NCBI GenBank assembly: GCA_963693315.1
Contig: OY856188.1
Coordinates: 269,013,114 to 269,077,113, forward strand
Length of the DNA stretch: 64,000 nt
Origin: Diogma glabrata
Lineage: Eukaryota; Arthropoda; Insecta; Diptera; Cylindrotomidae
Direction of reading: 5' to 3'
This document shows positions 23,560-35,380 of this stretch, piece after piece. The position numbers and the translations under genes are program-made. Below the pieces are notes generated by a model. The model did no database searches, was not told the DNA's origin, and saw only the letters and a program-made list of their open reading frames with translations. Every line of letters begins with the position of its first letter. Within the stretch, counting starts at the first letter, position 1.

Positions 23560-24400
23560 AAACAGCTACATTTTTTTCCAAAAATTTTGGCTAAAAAAAT
23601 CAATGAAATAATTTTTCGACACACTTGACAATATTTTTTTTGACAAACTTATAATGTGCTATAATTTTTATAATTCTCTATAGTTTTCATGTCATACAAA
23701 TATATATAATATTCATGTCATACAAATTATTAATTATTTTATATATAATTTTCATGTCATACAAATTATTAATTTTATTTTGTTCCAAAAAATTGGGTAA
23801 AACAATAAATAAAAATCTTTCTTTTGACACACTTGACAACAATTTTTTGACAAACTTATAATGCCATAACTCTCAATAAAATTTCATATTAAACAAATAA
23901 TTAATCTTATTTTTTTCCAAAAAATTGGGTAAAAAAATAAATAAAAATCTTTCTTTGGGCACACTTGACAACATATTTTTGACAAACTTATAATGCCATA
24001 ATTCTCAATAAAATTTCATTTCAAACAAATAATTAATTTTACTTTTTTCCAAAAATTGGGTACAAAAATAAATAAAAATCTTTCTTTTGACACACTTGAC
24101 TACATTTTTTTGACACACTTATAATGCCATAATTCTCAATAAAATTTCATTTCAAACAAATAATTAATTTTACTTTTTTCCAAAAAATTGGGTAAAAAAA
24201 TAAATAAAAATCTTTCTTTTGACACACTTGACAACATTTTTTCGACATAATGCCACAATTCTCAATAATTATAACAAAATTTCATTTCAAACAAATAATT
24301 AATTTTATTTTTTTCCAAAAAATTGGGTAAAAAAATAAATAAAAATCTTTCTTTTGACACACTTGACAACATTCTTTTGACAAACTTATAATGCAATAAT
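23560..24400 (-). repeat. Tandem array, 131-bp unit, about six copies
   Basis: The words TTGACACACTTGACAACATT, TTATAATGCCATAATTCTCA, TTTCATTTCAAACAAATAAT and AAAAAATTGGGTAAAAAAAT repeat. The CACTTGAC word falls near 23622, 23831, 23962, 24093, 24224 and 24361, giving spacings of 131 bp in the centre. Close similarity between units suggests recent amplification. Confidence 0.88.
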
Positions 24401-24775
24401 CTAGATTTTGGTCTCACATACCAATCCAATCACTTAAAATGACCGTATTTTAAGCAACAAAATATGCAAATTTCCTTGTTTTGATACACTTGACGATTTT
24501 TTTGATACACTTCCGGTACAGTTATCTAACACATCGTCCTTTCGGCTCTTCCCATTGAGTAAACCTATTTTTAGAAGAAAAAAAATTTTTGAAATCCGTC
24601 CAGCGGTTTTCTAGATTTCGTAGGTTGTCACGGCCGGCCGGCAGACAGACAAAAATTTTTTTTTCTTTTTTAGAATCAGTAGGTCCTAAAACGTCGAGAA
24701 ATGCCAAAAAAGTGGGGGTAAGAATTTCACTTTTAGCTCATGAATGTAATACTTAGGTCTTTCAGACCGAAGTAA
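24401..24775 (-). repeat. Dispersed repeat module A, copy 2 (most complete)
   Basis: On the minus strand: TTCGGTCTGAAAGACCTAAG, GGCATTTCTCGACGTTTTAG, a GCCGGCCGGCC palindromic word, TTTTGTCTGTCTGCC, ACGATGTGTTAGATAACTGT, and TGGTATGTGAGACC. It corresponds to copies at 8765 and 60430. The minus-strand frame at 24522-24707 belongs to it. Confidence 0.75.
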
Positions 24776-25403
24776 AATAACAAATAGAACGTTTTTGATG
24801 AGTTTAAATTATAAACAACTAACAATGGTAATTTTTCGGTATGTTCGCGATAAATTTTCACTTCTGCCTGGCGAAAACTGCATGAAGAAATGTTCAGATG
24901 TGGTTAGTATATCATAAAAATTGTTAAATATTTAATTGGCTACAATTTTCTGTTAGATTATTAGTTTTAATTTTCTGCGGTTTGGCTGCTATGGCCTCAA
25001 AACGGTTAAAAAAATGGTCAATGTTTGGAATATTCGTGTTTTTGGTCATGAAGATGTGATTTTTTTCGGTTTGATTTTTCAGTAAACTTGTAGCTGAGGT
25101 CAAGAGCTACAATTTACTTATTTTATTCATCGTAAAATTTTAAATGGTTTACGAGATATGAACCTAAGCAAGTTTTCACAAAATATAAATTACGACAAAA
25201 AAACTTCAAGCAAAAATTCGCAAGCTCGATTTTCACCGTAGACAAATGGTCTAGTGGACTATTTTGCTCAGTACAACTCCAGGAATCAGAATCGCGAGGG
25301 GCCCATGAAGATTTTTTCCCTTCCATATAAATCGCCCCACTCTAAAGTCAGTTGAAATCGATAAACTAAAACGATTTTTTTATTAATTTCTTTCTTTGTT
25401 TAT

Positions 25404-26581
25404 AGGTGAAAAACACATGAGATCAGCAAGGTCTGGAAATGAGGTTTTAATTTTGTAAATTTTGGTATTGGACTTCATTGACATCAATAAAAAAAAAATT
25501 CTGCGTTTTTAGTTTTTTTTACCCTATCCTAAGATACAGGGTGTTGAAAAATCAAAAAATTGATTGACCCTGGTGTATTGAAATGGCTCTACAGTCAAAA
25601 CTACTAAACTGATTTTAATGTTACATAGCTCAAAATGTAGGTATTGAACAGAGCTAATCAAAATAATTATTCACATTATATGACCTTGAACACTTTCTTT
25701 TAGAAAAATAACGGTAAAAAATTCGAATTCGATTTTCTAGAAATGCGTATTTTTTAAATTTTGGCTTTTTTATTATGTTAAAGGTACATATGTTACTAAC
25801 ATTTTATAAAAAATTCAGGATGGGAAATTTTTTTGTTTTTTTTATTAATTTTATTGCAACACGCCTTAAAATTTTTCATCATAAAAAAAGTGGAGTTAAA
25901 AAATGAACATTTTTTGGATTTACATATATGTTTTTATAATAAATTTTTAATTTTAACTCAAAATAAGTATTTTACACATTTTTGATCATTTATTTAATTT
26001 TACATTAGGTACTAAATTCCGTAGAGTTAGAATAACGTCTAGCTAAGATTGATTCATCATTTGTGGGAATGTATGAGTGATATCCTCGTGTTCCAGGAAT
26101 TGTTTTTAAATTGGCGTATCTATCAGCCAGTTGATTTCGAAATTAATAAAACAAAACAAAAAATTTTCACCTTCTGAATTTTTTATAAAATATTAGTAAC
26201 ATAGTCACATATCAAAAAATCAAAAATTTAGAAATACGCATTTCTAGAAAATCGAATTTGAATTTTTTACCGCTATTTTCTAAAAGAAAGTGTTCAAGGT
26301 CATATAATGTGAAGTACTATTTTAATTAACCCTGTTCAATACCTACATTTTGAGCTATATAACATTAAAATCAGTCCAGTAGTTTTGACTCTAGAGCCAT
26401 TTCAATACACCACGGTCGAGCAATTTCCTGATTTTTCAACACCCTGTATCTTAAGACAGGGTTAAAAAAAACTAAAAACGCTGAAAATTTTCTTTTATTG
26501 ATGTCAACGAATTTTAATACCTAAATATACAAAATTAAAACCTCATTTCCAGACCTTGCTGATATCACGTGTTTTTCACCT
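25404..26581. mobile_element. Foldback/TIR element, 1.18 kb, arms of about 425 bp
   Basis: Tip AGGTGAAAAACAC at 25404 is repeated inverted, ending at 26581. The arms (to about 25825, from about 26155) share TCAGCAAGGTCTGG, CATTTCAATACACCA-type, CCTACATTTTGAGCTAT-type and AAGTGTTCAAGGTCATATAA words. The centre is AT-rich with no coding frame. No clear target duplication is seen. Confidence 0.82.
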
Positions 26582-29217
26582 TAGTGCTTTTACTATAACA
26601 TTTAACGTTAACAATATGTAATCATTGTTATTTTGTTAGTTTTAAAATAATCACAACAAAACTCAATATTTTATGAATTCCATATTTTGAAATTTTTGTT
26701 GAAAAATATTTTCCGTAAAATTAACACAATATAACAAAGAAAGTAAAAATGTCTCACGTGCATGTATCTTGGACTTTCGATTAATGATTTTAAATAAATC
26801 ACGAATTAAAAACAAATGAATAAAATTTTCTTTTCCAGATTTAAAAAAAAAAAGTTGTACAAAATTTTTTCTAAATTTATTGAATTGATTTAGTTACAAT
26901 TTTGGAATTAATACACTGTAGTGAACGTTTTATACAGTCGTACAAGTATATATGTCAAAAACTGAACGAAAGACACCAAAAAAATGAAATAAAAAAGAAC
27001 CATTGAATCTTTTATTTCGCATGGATATCACTAACGATAATGTTTAAACACTAAGGAAATTATTTAATATTTTGAATATGTGCGTATATACGCATATTGA
27101 CTGAGGTGACTCAGGATGAGATGACTGAGGACTATTTGTTCCTACTTTTGTTCAACCGCCGTCACTGCTCCTCTAAAAACAAAATATTTTAGGACTCTTT
27201 ATTTCTAACTTTGCACATCTTATGTTAAACTTTTTATCTCCATTATACACATTTATTTTGAAGAATAATAATTTTGTTGTTTTGCTCCCCATAAAAAATA
27301 CATAATTAATTCAATCCTAGTAAAACTGTTTTATGTATGTTTATCTTATTCTTGAAATCATTTTAATTAAATATTTTCTTATAAAATAAAATTTCGATGT
27401 TGTGTCTGTTTATTTAATAACTGAAGGAAGAAAATAGAAATAATTCAAGTGGTTAAATGTTTATTTTTCTTAATAATAGTGAAGAGTGGAACAACTTTTG
27501 AAGGGCTTGTTTTTGTTGAGATTTTTATATTCTATGAATTTACAAGATGTATGATTCCTGATATAAAAATTAAATTTAAATTTTTAACTGTTATAATACC
27601 ACTCCAACTCTTTAATTTAACAAATACGGTTGACTTCGTGAATGATAAAAATGGTTTCGTAGAGCTTGTGAGTTGTGGTATACATTTTTATTCTATTCTT
27701 TACTCATATCATAACACAATCTACAAAACGCAAGATTTAAGATATTTAAACAAATAAAATTGGTCCAGATGGTAAAAGTTTCACAATAACAATAATTTTA
27801 GCACATTATGTCTGCTACCAAAAAAATTTTTTTTCGGTTGATGTTTTGGTAGGAAAATTAACAGAAGAATGATTTTCTATAGAGTCATTATCCATCTTCT
27901 TATACCCATACATAGAAAATTAATGTGTCAAAATTAATTGTTATTTTAGTTTTTGTAATCCTAGTTTTTTGCTTCTGTTAGATATACGAGTAAGTATTTC
28001 ATGGATGAATGATAAGAAAATACCAAGAAAAGAATCGCAAAAGGAAAATATTTGGTTTACTTATACGATAAAATAACTGTCTTCCATTTTATACATATGG
28101 ACATGTTGTTTGTTTACATATGTACAAGAAAATCCCTAGTTTTTCTATGAACAAGTTTTTGTTTTATTTTGAAGATGTTTGATAGTATTTGTAAACATAA
28201 AACGTGTTATGTGAAGAAAAAAATCTTCAAGATGTTTAGATAGTGAAATTGATACAACTTTAACCTTGTTGGTCATTTATTTTATTTTATCTGTAAGTTT
28301 ATGTTACGAAATGTTTTAAGGACATAACATGAATGTTAATTAAATGTCTTGAATGTCTGATGTAATTTGGGTTATTTGTATGTTATTTGAAGTAGCTTTT
28401 AAAGGAATATCAGGATTTGATTGATAATTATATATGTATGCATTGCTTTTTGCTTACTATCAATTCAAACTATTGCGGTTATTATTGAATGAAAATTACT
28501 TCTAAGAATTGATTTCCCTCTAATATATCTCTGTACTCCCCACAATATTTCAAAATAGTATTTTTAAATTGCTAACCACGCCATAACAATATCAGTGGTA
28601 TGCTACAAAGTCGTTATTCTTGAAATAAATTCATCCGCACTGAAAAGGTCTGTCAGAACCGATTCAATGTTGTTGATATAATATTTCGTCGGTTTGTCTC
28701 TCCAAGTTAAACAATCAGTTCCATTTTTTTTATGCAAAACTTCTTTGGGCGCGATATGGCGACATAATTCAAATCATTTTTCGAACGGAAGTAACGTTTT
28801 CAAACGGATATGATGATCAATAAATTAAATTATAATAAAACCGTATATATTAATCTCGATCATTCTACACTCTGATTTTAAATGTTAAACACATGCATTT
28901 AAACAATTACATCAATCAATAAAAAAAATTAAGCAAAGAAAAAATTCAAACAACAATGAAAGAATAAAGGCATACGAATATTATTTTCGGCAAGTATTCG
29001 ATTATGTGTCTTTATTTTTTGGAATGAAATTTTATTGGTTTATCATTTGTTATTGTTATTATATTTTTTTATTTTATCTCGTGTTAAATATTATATGAGG
29101 TAGACGTGTTGATTTTAGTTACTTAATTATTGAGTTTTGTTATTTTTAAATATATAGTTTTTGTTTTTGATAATGGAATAACGAAGTGATTATATATTTT
29201 ATCGTAATATTTTTCAT
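26582..29217. other. Unassigned AT-rich stretch
   Basis: A 102-codon frame at 27449-27757 is hydrophobic and has no recognisable motif; composition explains it. A small TGACTGAGG-type duplication lies at 27099-27131. Nothing else is supported. Confidence 0.5.
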
Positions 29218-29345
29218 TTTCAACAATCACCGGGACCATTGGCGCATCGTTTACTGATAATTGATTATTGTATCGAATTATTATTCATTTTCAACAATCG
29301 CTGGGATGACTGGCACCACATTTGATTCAACAATCGACAGGACCA
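29218..29345 (+). repeat. Short tandem repeat, three units
   Basis: TTCAACAATCRCYGGGA-type words occur near 29218, 29289 and 29326, followed by variants of CCATTGGCRC. It is an old three-copy repeat. Confidence 0.5.
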
Positions 29346-29489
29346 AAGATGCAACATTTAAATGTAATTCTTTGAAGTTGATGCACTTTGTTTGGATACA
29401 CTTACCCGTAGAATCCAGAATAATCTTAAAGTGAGTGAAATATTTAGATTTGTAAATGAAGTAATTTCAGTTGAAGTTGGTGTGACGTT

Positions 29490-29680
29490 TGGGGTGGTCA
29501 TGGCCCCTATTCTGTACTTATTTAAATCATTTTTTTCTGAAGCTTTCCCGTGCATTTCCGAATTCATCCTGTGCTGAGAAAAGAAATAACATGCTCGAAA
29601 TTACAGCCTGAAGCTAGTTGGAATGATCTCAAATAACGCAGTTCCTGATAGTAATTCCACTATTTGGAATGCACAGTGTC
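29490..29680 (-). repeat. Dispersed repeat family S, copy 3
   Basis: On the minus strand it starts ACACTGTGCATTCC at 29679 and contains ATCAGGAACTGCGTTATTTG, CAACTAGCTTCAGGCTGT and GAAATGCACGGGAAAGCTTC. It aligns with copies at 4537 and 22059. The two opposing short frames at 29358-29577 partly overlap it and are not genes. Confidence 0.65.
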
Positions 29681-30865
29681 TATTACCGGTTCTAGTCAGA
29701 ACATGATATATCATTGGAATCCACGCTAATACCAGAACCATAGTTATACAAAATCGGCAGTCTTGCAAATAGTGAGGCTAAAGAAGTACGAAATACTAAT
29801 GAAAATCTCACCTAAGTACGCATTATAACTAAGAAGCCGAAATATTACTAGAAAAATATTTTTTTTGTCTCTTAGATGTCCTCATTACGAGGCTAGTGGC
29901 CATACAGATAGATAACAGTTAGAAATATTGTAACAGTAAGATTAGATGTGATTATATTAAATTTGGTGGTGATATGTTGTACTGTGACCTAAATGGTGTA
30001 TTGAACACAACTCTACTACCTACTCCGGTGAGTATCCAGTTAGAACACCATGGTAACAGTTAGAAAGAAAATTAAAATTTATCGTCGCACTGGAATAAGT
30101 TCCATAGAGGTAAATCTAACAATCACAAAAGGACTCAAAGCAATTAACACAATTCAAATGCATAAGTAATAGGGGAAGGGATACGTTTTGGTGGAGCAAG
30201 GTATTGTAGAAATTAAGAATTGAAATATGAAAGCATAATGAAAAAAATGTAGCAGCTAGACTGTATTTCGTTGTGATGTAAGGCAGTGATGAGATTAAAA
30301 CTTCGATGAGTATGCTTTACGGTACCTTTGCAGATTATGGATAGTACAGAGCTGTTTATCTTGGTTAACTTGTCAAAATAAAAATTCTGGGTGAATAAGT
30401 ACATTAATCACTAGTGATGCGAGTCATGGAAGGAATATAAGAACAAGGTCAGAGATTTGTAGAGTGACTGTCGAAATATTTACGGATGATCATGTTAAAT
30501 AGTATATAGACACCTGCCAGTCGTACAAAGCATCAGAAGTAAGTGCAGTAATCACAACTCTAAAGTAAAAGAGGCAGTATTGACTCTTTCTGCACGTCGT
30601 GGAAAACTTTAGAACCCGACTGATGCTAAGGCATAATCTACCATAGAAAATGACAGAAGCGATATTGATTCAAAAAATGAAAATAGCATCACCTAGTCAA
30701 AATCTCAAAAACCCATTAATTCAATATTGTTACGATAAAAACTATGGAAATGATAATCGACTACCGTACAAGAACTCGTATTCTGATATGATCATCTTTA
30801 CAGCATACACACGCTTTATAGAATTTATGTAAGCAAACTATTGTTTGTGCCTTTATTCCTAGACA
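29681..30865. other. Unassigned stretch, less AT-rich
   Basis: More balanced composition than its surroundings and no clear tandem structure. It could be a very old element, but I recognise no protein block. Confidence 0.4.
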
Positions 30866-31243
30866 GTGAACACACCGAAATCACTCACCCAACACATCCC
30901 AACCAGAAACACCTATAACAGGAATGAAGTTTTTCTCTGCGAAAAATTCAAACAATATACTTTCGAATTGAAAAATTGCTCACAAAAATCTTTAAAACTT
31001 CAATATCTATTCAAAATTCAAGTTGAAACGATTGGACTTTTATATTATTATAACAAGGAAATCTATTTTTCCAAGGAAATTAATTTTAAACGAAACATGA
31101 ATGAACGGGCTATGGACACAAGAAAGATCTCTAAAGAAATATTAATATTAGTCATTTTATTAAACTTCTTAAACAAACAAAAATATACTATATCTAACAT
31201 GCAACATAAAACAAACAATGTGAGAGACAATATATTAAAATAA
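30866..31243 (+). CDS. Hypothetical 125-aa frame, unrecognised
   Basis: An open frame from ATG 30866 to TAA 31241-31243. The product is Lys/Asn/Ile-rich, as AT-rich DNA would give by chance, with no motif, signal peptide or membrane segment I can name. It has no neighbours that suggest a role and no splice context. Probably fortuitous; listed because it is the longest frame in this stretch. Confidence 0.1.
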   Translation: MNTPKSLTQHIPTRNTYNRNEVFLCEKFKQYTFELKNCSQKSLKLQYLFKIQVETIGLLYYYNKEIYFSKEINFKRNMNERAMDTRKISKEILILVILLNFLNKQKYTISNMQHKTNNVRDNILK

Positions 31244-34200
31244 TGTTGATTGAAGTCGGTAACAAATTGTATTAAAAAAATTACTTCTCCAAAAATTTAG
31301 AGCGTCATCCATATAGACGCTTCGTAGAATGCAATATATAATGTTACTCACCCTAAAGGTGAACAAAATCAAAAGATGGACCAGTATGACATGAAGCACA
31401 CATATAATAATTATTTCAATTACAAATCATTTCTTAGCATATAGTCTTCCAAAATATAGCTTGATGCCCCAAAAAAAATTGTACATATATGTTTTGTGTT
31501 GAAATAAATCTATCTCGCTAAATAATGACCACGAGCTAATTTGTATGCGCTTATTTACATATTAAGCTAAATACATTATTTATATGCAACTTTTTATTCA
31601 TTCCCATACGAAGAATATTAGATTAGTTATTTTTACCTTTTTTATCACAATTTCGGCTATCCAATTTATATTTATCATTTGCGTTATTTTTCAGACACTT
31701 TTCAATTAAATGGTTTTTTTTCTAACAGTAGTAGTTAATAGCTATGTATGTATTAAGGGCGTAAAGTATGTCTTTTCCACTTGAGAGTGAAATGCGAAAG
31801 CAAAAAAGATACATTATGACCGATCTGCATACAAAATTTTTTGTACGAATAAGATTCTGTATTATTTGCATAAAAAAAATACATATACATATTTACACAA
31901 AATAGTAAAATATTTTTTTAGAAAATTATTATATCCAAATAGTTTTTCGAAATAATAGTTATAATAATAACTTTAGGCATTGTTATTTCATTTTAGTTTT
32001 TTTCAGTTATTTAAAAAGAAAACACAAAACTTTGCTCCTTGCAATAATTTAATTTAATTTAATTTAATAATTTTATTTATAAACAAATTTTGAAAAACAA
32101 CACATAATATAAAACACTTGAGGCACTATATTGGAAATAAGTTGTCTTTTGATTTTTAATTTACAACTCAATAACATTTTGCAAAAATGTCACTATAAAT
32201 ACCTTTGCTGATTAGCCTAAACGAGGGAGAAGAAAATTGATTGCATGCATTCCCTCGTTGTACTTTGTTAATATATTATTGTTGTAAAACATATTTACTT
32301 GTTGTTTTTGTTAATTGTAAAACATAAACAAATATGTTTGTTCTTTATAAATCTGGAAGAGCTCATACATTTTCATTTTCATTTTGTTTCGTGTAGGTAA
32401 AAGTGTAAAACGAATAATAAAACAAAATTAAAAATATTTATATACAATAAAAAATGAAAATGCAAAAAACCAATCCTATTAAGATATAACCGAGGGTGAG
32501 GCAAAAAGTTATTTGTGCTGCATAATCATGTTGATGTAATATTATTCAAAAATAAAACAAAGTTATGATTTAAACACGTTTTTTTAATTCCATTTTGTCT
32601 AAATCATAGTTAATTTACATCTGTCTAATTTTTTTTACGTTTTACAAAATCAAAAGTGAAATCCTATATACTACGTTTTCCCCGAAAAGTAAAATATAAG
32701 CAAAACCCTATAAACATTGATTTCATTTTAATAATTAAAAGAACTAAGAGATGGCGTCCCTATACTTTTTGTCACTAATGTTAATAAAAATGTTATTGAG
32801 CAAATGTTATGCCAATGAAAAAAATGTAATGTGGCAGCATTACGGATGATAAATGGAAAGGTGTTTTACGCTGGGGTTAGTCTTTATTATCAGAGGGTTA
32901 CTACAAGGATCTAACTCCTTTGTCAACACCTTTACTCAGAAATCAAATTGTTCTGTATTAGATTGTCAATTTTTTCAAACACTACATGTTGGACATCACG
33001 CACTTGGTGGGCATAACAAAGTCTAGTGAATTATAAAATTCTAAACCATTGCTTTTAGGTTTACGAAAAATTAAAGGTTTAATTAAAATTTTTTTCATAG
33101 AATTTATGGAAAACTTTTGTTTTGAAAATATTGAGCCATATGTATAAAACCTAGTAACTAGGTTTTTTAAGTGTTTACTAGCTTTCGTATGCATAAAAAA
33201 GTATTCGAAACTTTACTTTACTAGCTAAAAAAAAAACATCGAATTGTTTTGTTTTTGAGTGTTTGCTATGTTTGGTATGCATAAAAACCAAAGTTTGCTG
33301 GATTTATGCTGGTATATACTATAATCAAACCTAGTGTCTTATTTACCACACTAAAACTATTACTAGGTTGTTAATTTATAGTTTTTTCTTTTTGAGATGT
33401 GATATGAATTCGAAAACAAGACATATGTATTGAATTTATTGGTCTTTTTATTCTGATTTGGAAGATGAAATATGTTTTCGTGCATGCAAATTTTACAAAT
33501 TGCGTAAACCGGGTGAAGGAACAGTAAATTTTAGACACCTTTAAAAATAGTAAACTTTTAAGACATGTAATTTACTCTTGTTGAAATAACTGAAGCAGAA
33601 TCGACCCAATCTTCAGAGTAATTAATATTAGCAACTCGGAATCAATGAGATGCAATACCTATAACGAATGGTGTCACTTACAGACTTGTTGTTCGTTCAT
33701 AATGCTTCTTACTTCTGGTTCAATGTACTTTGTACGTTTTTTTCAAAATTTTATGTACTTATACACTTTGGCTTTTAAATAATCGTTCAAGTGTCGGCGG
33801 AATGCGGAACGTGCAAAATGATTAGCAAATGAGACGGATCAAGGTTTAACGCGACCCATGCCAATAAGAAGTGATTTACGTAAAAATTTTAAGTCAAAAT
33901 TGTCACATACAAAATATGCCTACATGCTGATATTTTCGAGAAAAAAAATCATATAGTTTTAAAACTGCGTGAAAACTGTGTTTTTTTGCCTACAGTGTCC
34001 TCTAGTACTCACATCGATACTACTTCCATTACGCGGTAAGAATTAATTGAAAGTGTATATTTTGAAATAAATTTAAAAAAATTGGAAAATCGATATTAAA
34101 TTTTTTAAAAATTAAAACTAAGGGAGAAAGCTACCCTTAAAATTTTTAACAAATATTTTTGTCATGTGAAAATCGTGAATATTTCTAATGCATTGATATT

Positions 34201-34399
34201 TTTTAAAAAATTTACTACGAATAAAAAGATATGCGTGTTCGAGGATTACGCGATATATACGTGTTCGAGGATTTTTTTTTGGAAAACGTAGCGGTTCCAA
34301 ATATCGAGAATTTCGTGATTTTTGGCTAGTTGAGTTATTTTTAAATATTCATAAATTCGGTTCTATTAAAGATAGAAACTTCTAGTTTGTTGTATGTTA
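31244..34399. other. Unassigned AT-rich stretch
   Basis: No supported gene. It contains a short perfect palindrome (AAAACCTAGT, one A, ACTAGGTTTT) at 33146-33166, and words from 33146-33200 (GTGTTTACTAG) that recur near 37628. CGTGTTCGAGGATT occurs twice around 34215 and 34260. Confidence 0.5.
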
Positions 34400-35380
34400 A
34401 AGTTGAAAGATTTATCAGAGCTTTGCAGTTTTCAATGATTGTACAATACCGACGTTTTATACCAGAATTTGATTATATTGCTAAGAGCCTACATAAGCTT
34501 CCAAGAAAAGATAAAGCAAATGAAATAAATCGATGAAATTGATGGGAAAGAGAAAGTAATACCTTATTACTCGAAGACACTGTTCAAGCGAGAAAGGGAT
34601 TATTGTGCAACCCACAAAGTATTGCTGGCTATAGTGCTATGTGTGAAACATTTCCACAAACACTTGAAATTCCATTTGAGTAGTGATCATGGAGCATTGA
34701 GTTGTTTATTACAATTTAAATACACGGTGGGGTATGGAGCACGATGGATCAAACGCTTACAGGCTTATAGGCTTATTAACTTACAGGCTTATTAACTGCA
34801 CATGGAAATGTTAACGAATGCCAGGTAGAATGCAAACACTGTAACCGGGCCGAAAGCTAGGAAAACATTATTGACGTGAAGCTTACGTAAATGAAAAAGG
34901 AGAAAAACCTAGACAGTGTCATATTGGTCATAATGGAACAGCCTCTGTAAGTTCTAAGGGTAAAGTTAAAGAATCAATGTTAGTAGAGGTTCCAAAAATA
35001 AAAATGCCTCAAGTTTTTAAAGAAATGTTATGGAGGAACAAGTGGCGGTCAGCTGGGTATTAACAAAACCCTTGACAAAGTACGACGTAGATTTTATTGG
35101 TCAGGAGCATGCCAATTGGTAGTGGGATGGTGTCGTGGAATAGCTATTGCAAAAGGACCTATACGAAGAAGTTATGGTAATATGAGGCAGTATAATATGG
35201 GAGCGCCATTTAAGAAAATTGCAATGAATGTAGCTGGACCATTTCCGGCTACTGATAGCATCAACAAATATGTGCTAGTCATAATGAATTATTTTAGCAA
35301 GTGGCCAGAGGTGTGTGTCCAATACCACTCAGGAATAAAGAACCATAATAACTGAGCAGCAATAAGCAATTAGATTCATA
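34400..35380 (+). pseudogene. Gypsy-type LTR retrotransposon pol remnant (RT end, RNase H, integrase)
   Basis: Fragments in pol order and several frames. The end of the reverse transcriptase region, YRRFIPEFDYIAKSLHKL, is at about 34447-34500. RNase H follows with YYSKTLFKRERDYCATHKVL, FHKHLKFHLSSDHGAL and ARWIKRLQAY (about 34563-34768), then HGNVNECQVECKHCNRAE (about 34800-34855). Integrase follows with the GGTSGG-like zinc-region start near 35030, KVRRRFYW, and MRQYNMGAPFKKIAMNVAGP (about 35182-35241) plus NYFSKWPEV. Pol normally makes and integrates element DNA. Many stops and frameshifts are present, the integrase Asp expected before AGPFP is Asn, and the C-terminal half is missing. No LTRs are found. 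Confidence 0.85.

Larger units (their letters stand above)
22304..25346. mobile_element. TIR element TTTAGAGTGGGGCGATTTA, TSD GTCA
   Basis: Tips TTTAGAGTGGGGCGATTTA (22304) and its inverse (ending 25346) are flanked by GTCA on both sides (22300-22303, 25347-25350), a probable 4-bp target duplication. Arms of about 310 bp (22304-22613 and 25036-25346) match closely, for example CCTCGCGATTCTGATTCCTG, GTCTACGGTGAAAA and CTTCATGACCAAAAACACG. The interior is repeat sequence only: a satellite, a 131-bp tandem array and module A. It is non-autonomous, with no transposase. Confidence 0.88.

Noticed and set aside
23560..24400. Possible CRISPR-like or gene-array structure with 131-bp period
   Set aside because: Whole units repeat with no unique spacers and no coding frame.
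27449..27757. 102-codon plus-strand frame as a small membrane protein
   Set aside because: Hydrophobic content is expected from AT-rich DNA; no signal, motif or splice context.
33146..33166. Perfect 10-bp palindrome as a regulatory site or miRNA hairpin
   Set aside because: Too short for a pre-miRNA and not repeated in a way that suggests a site.
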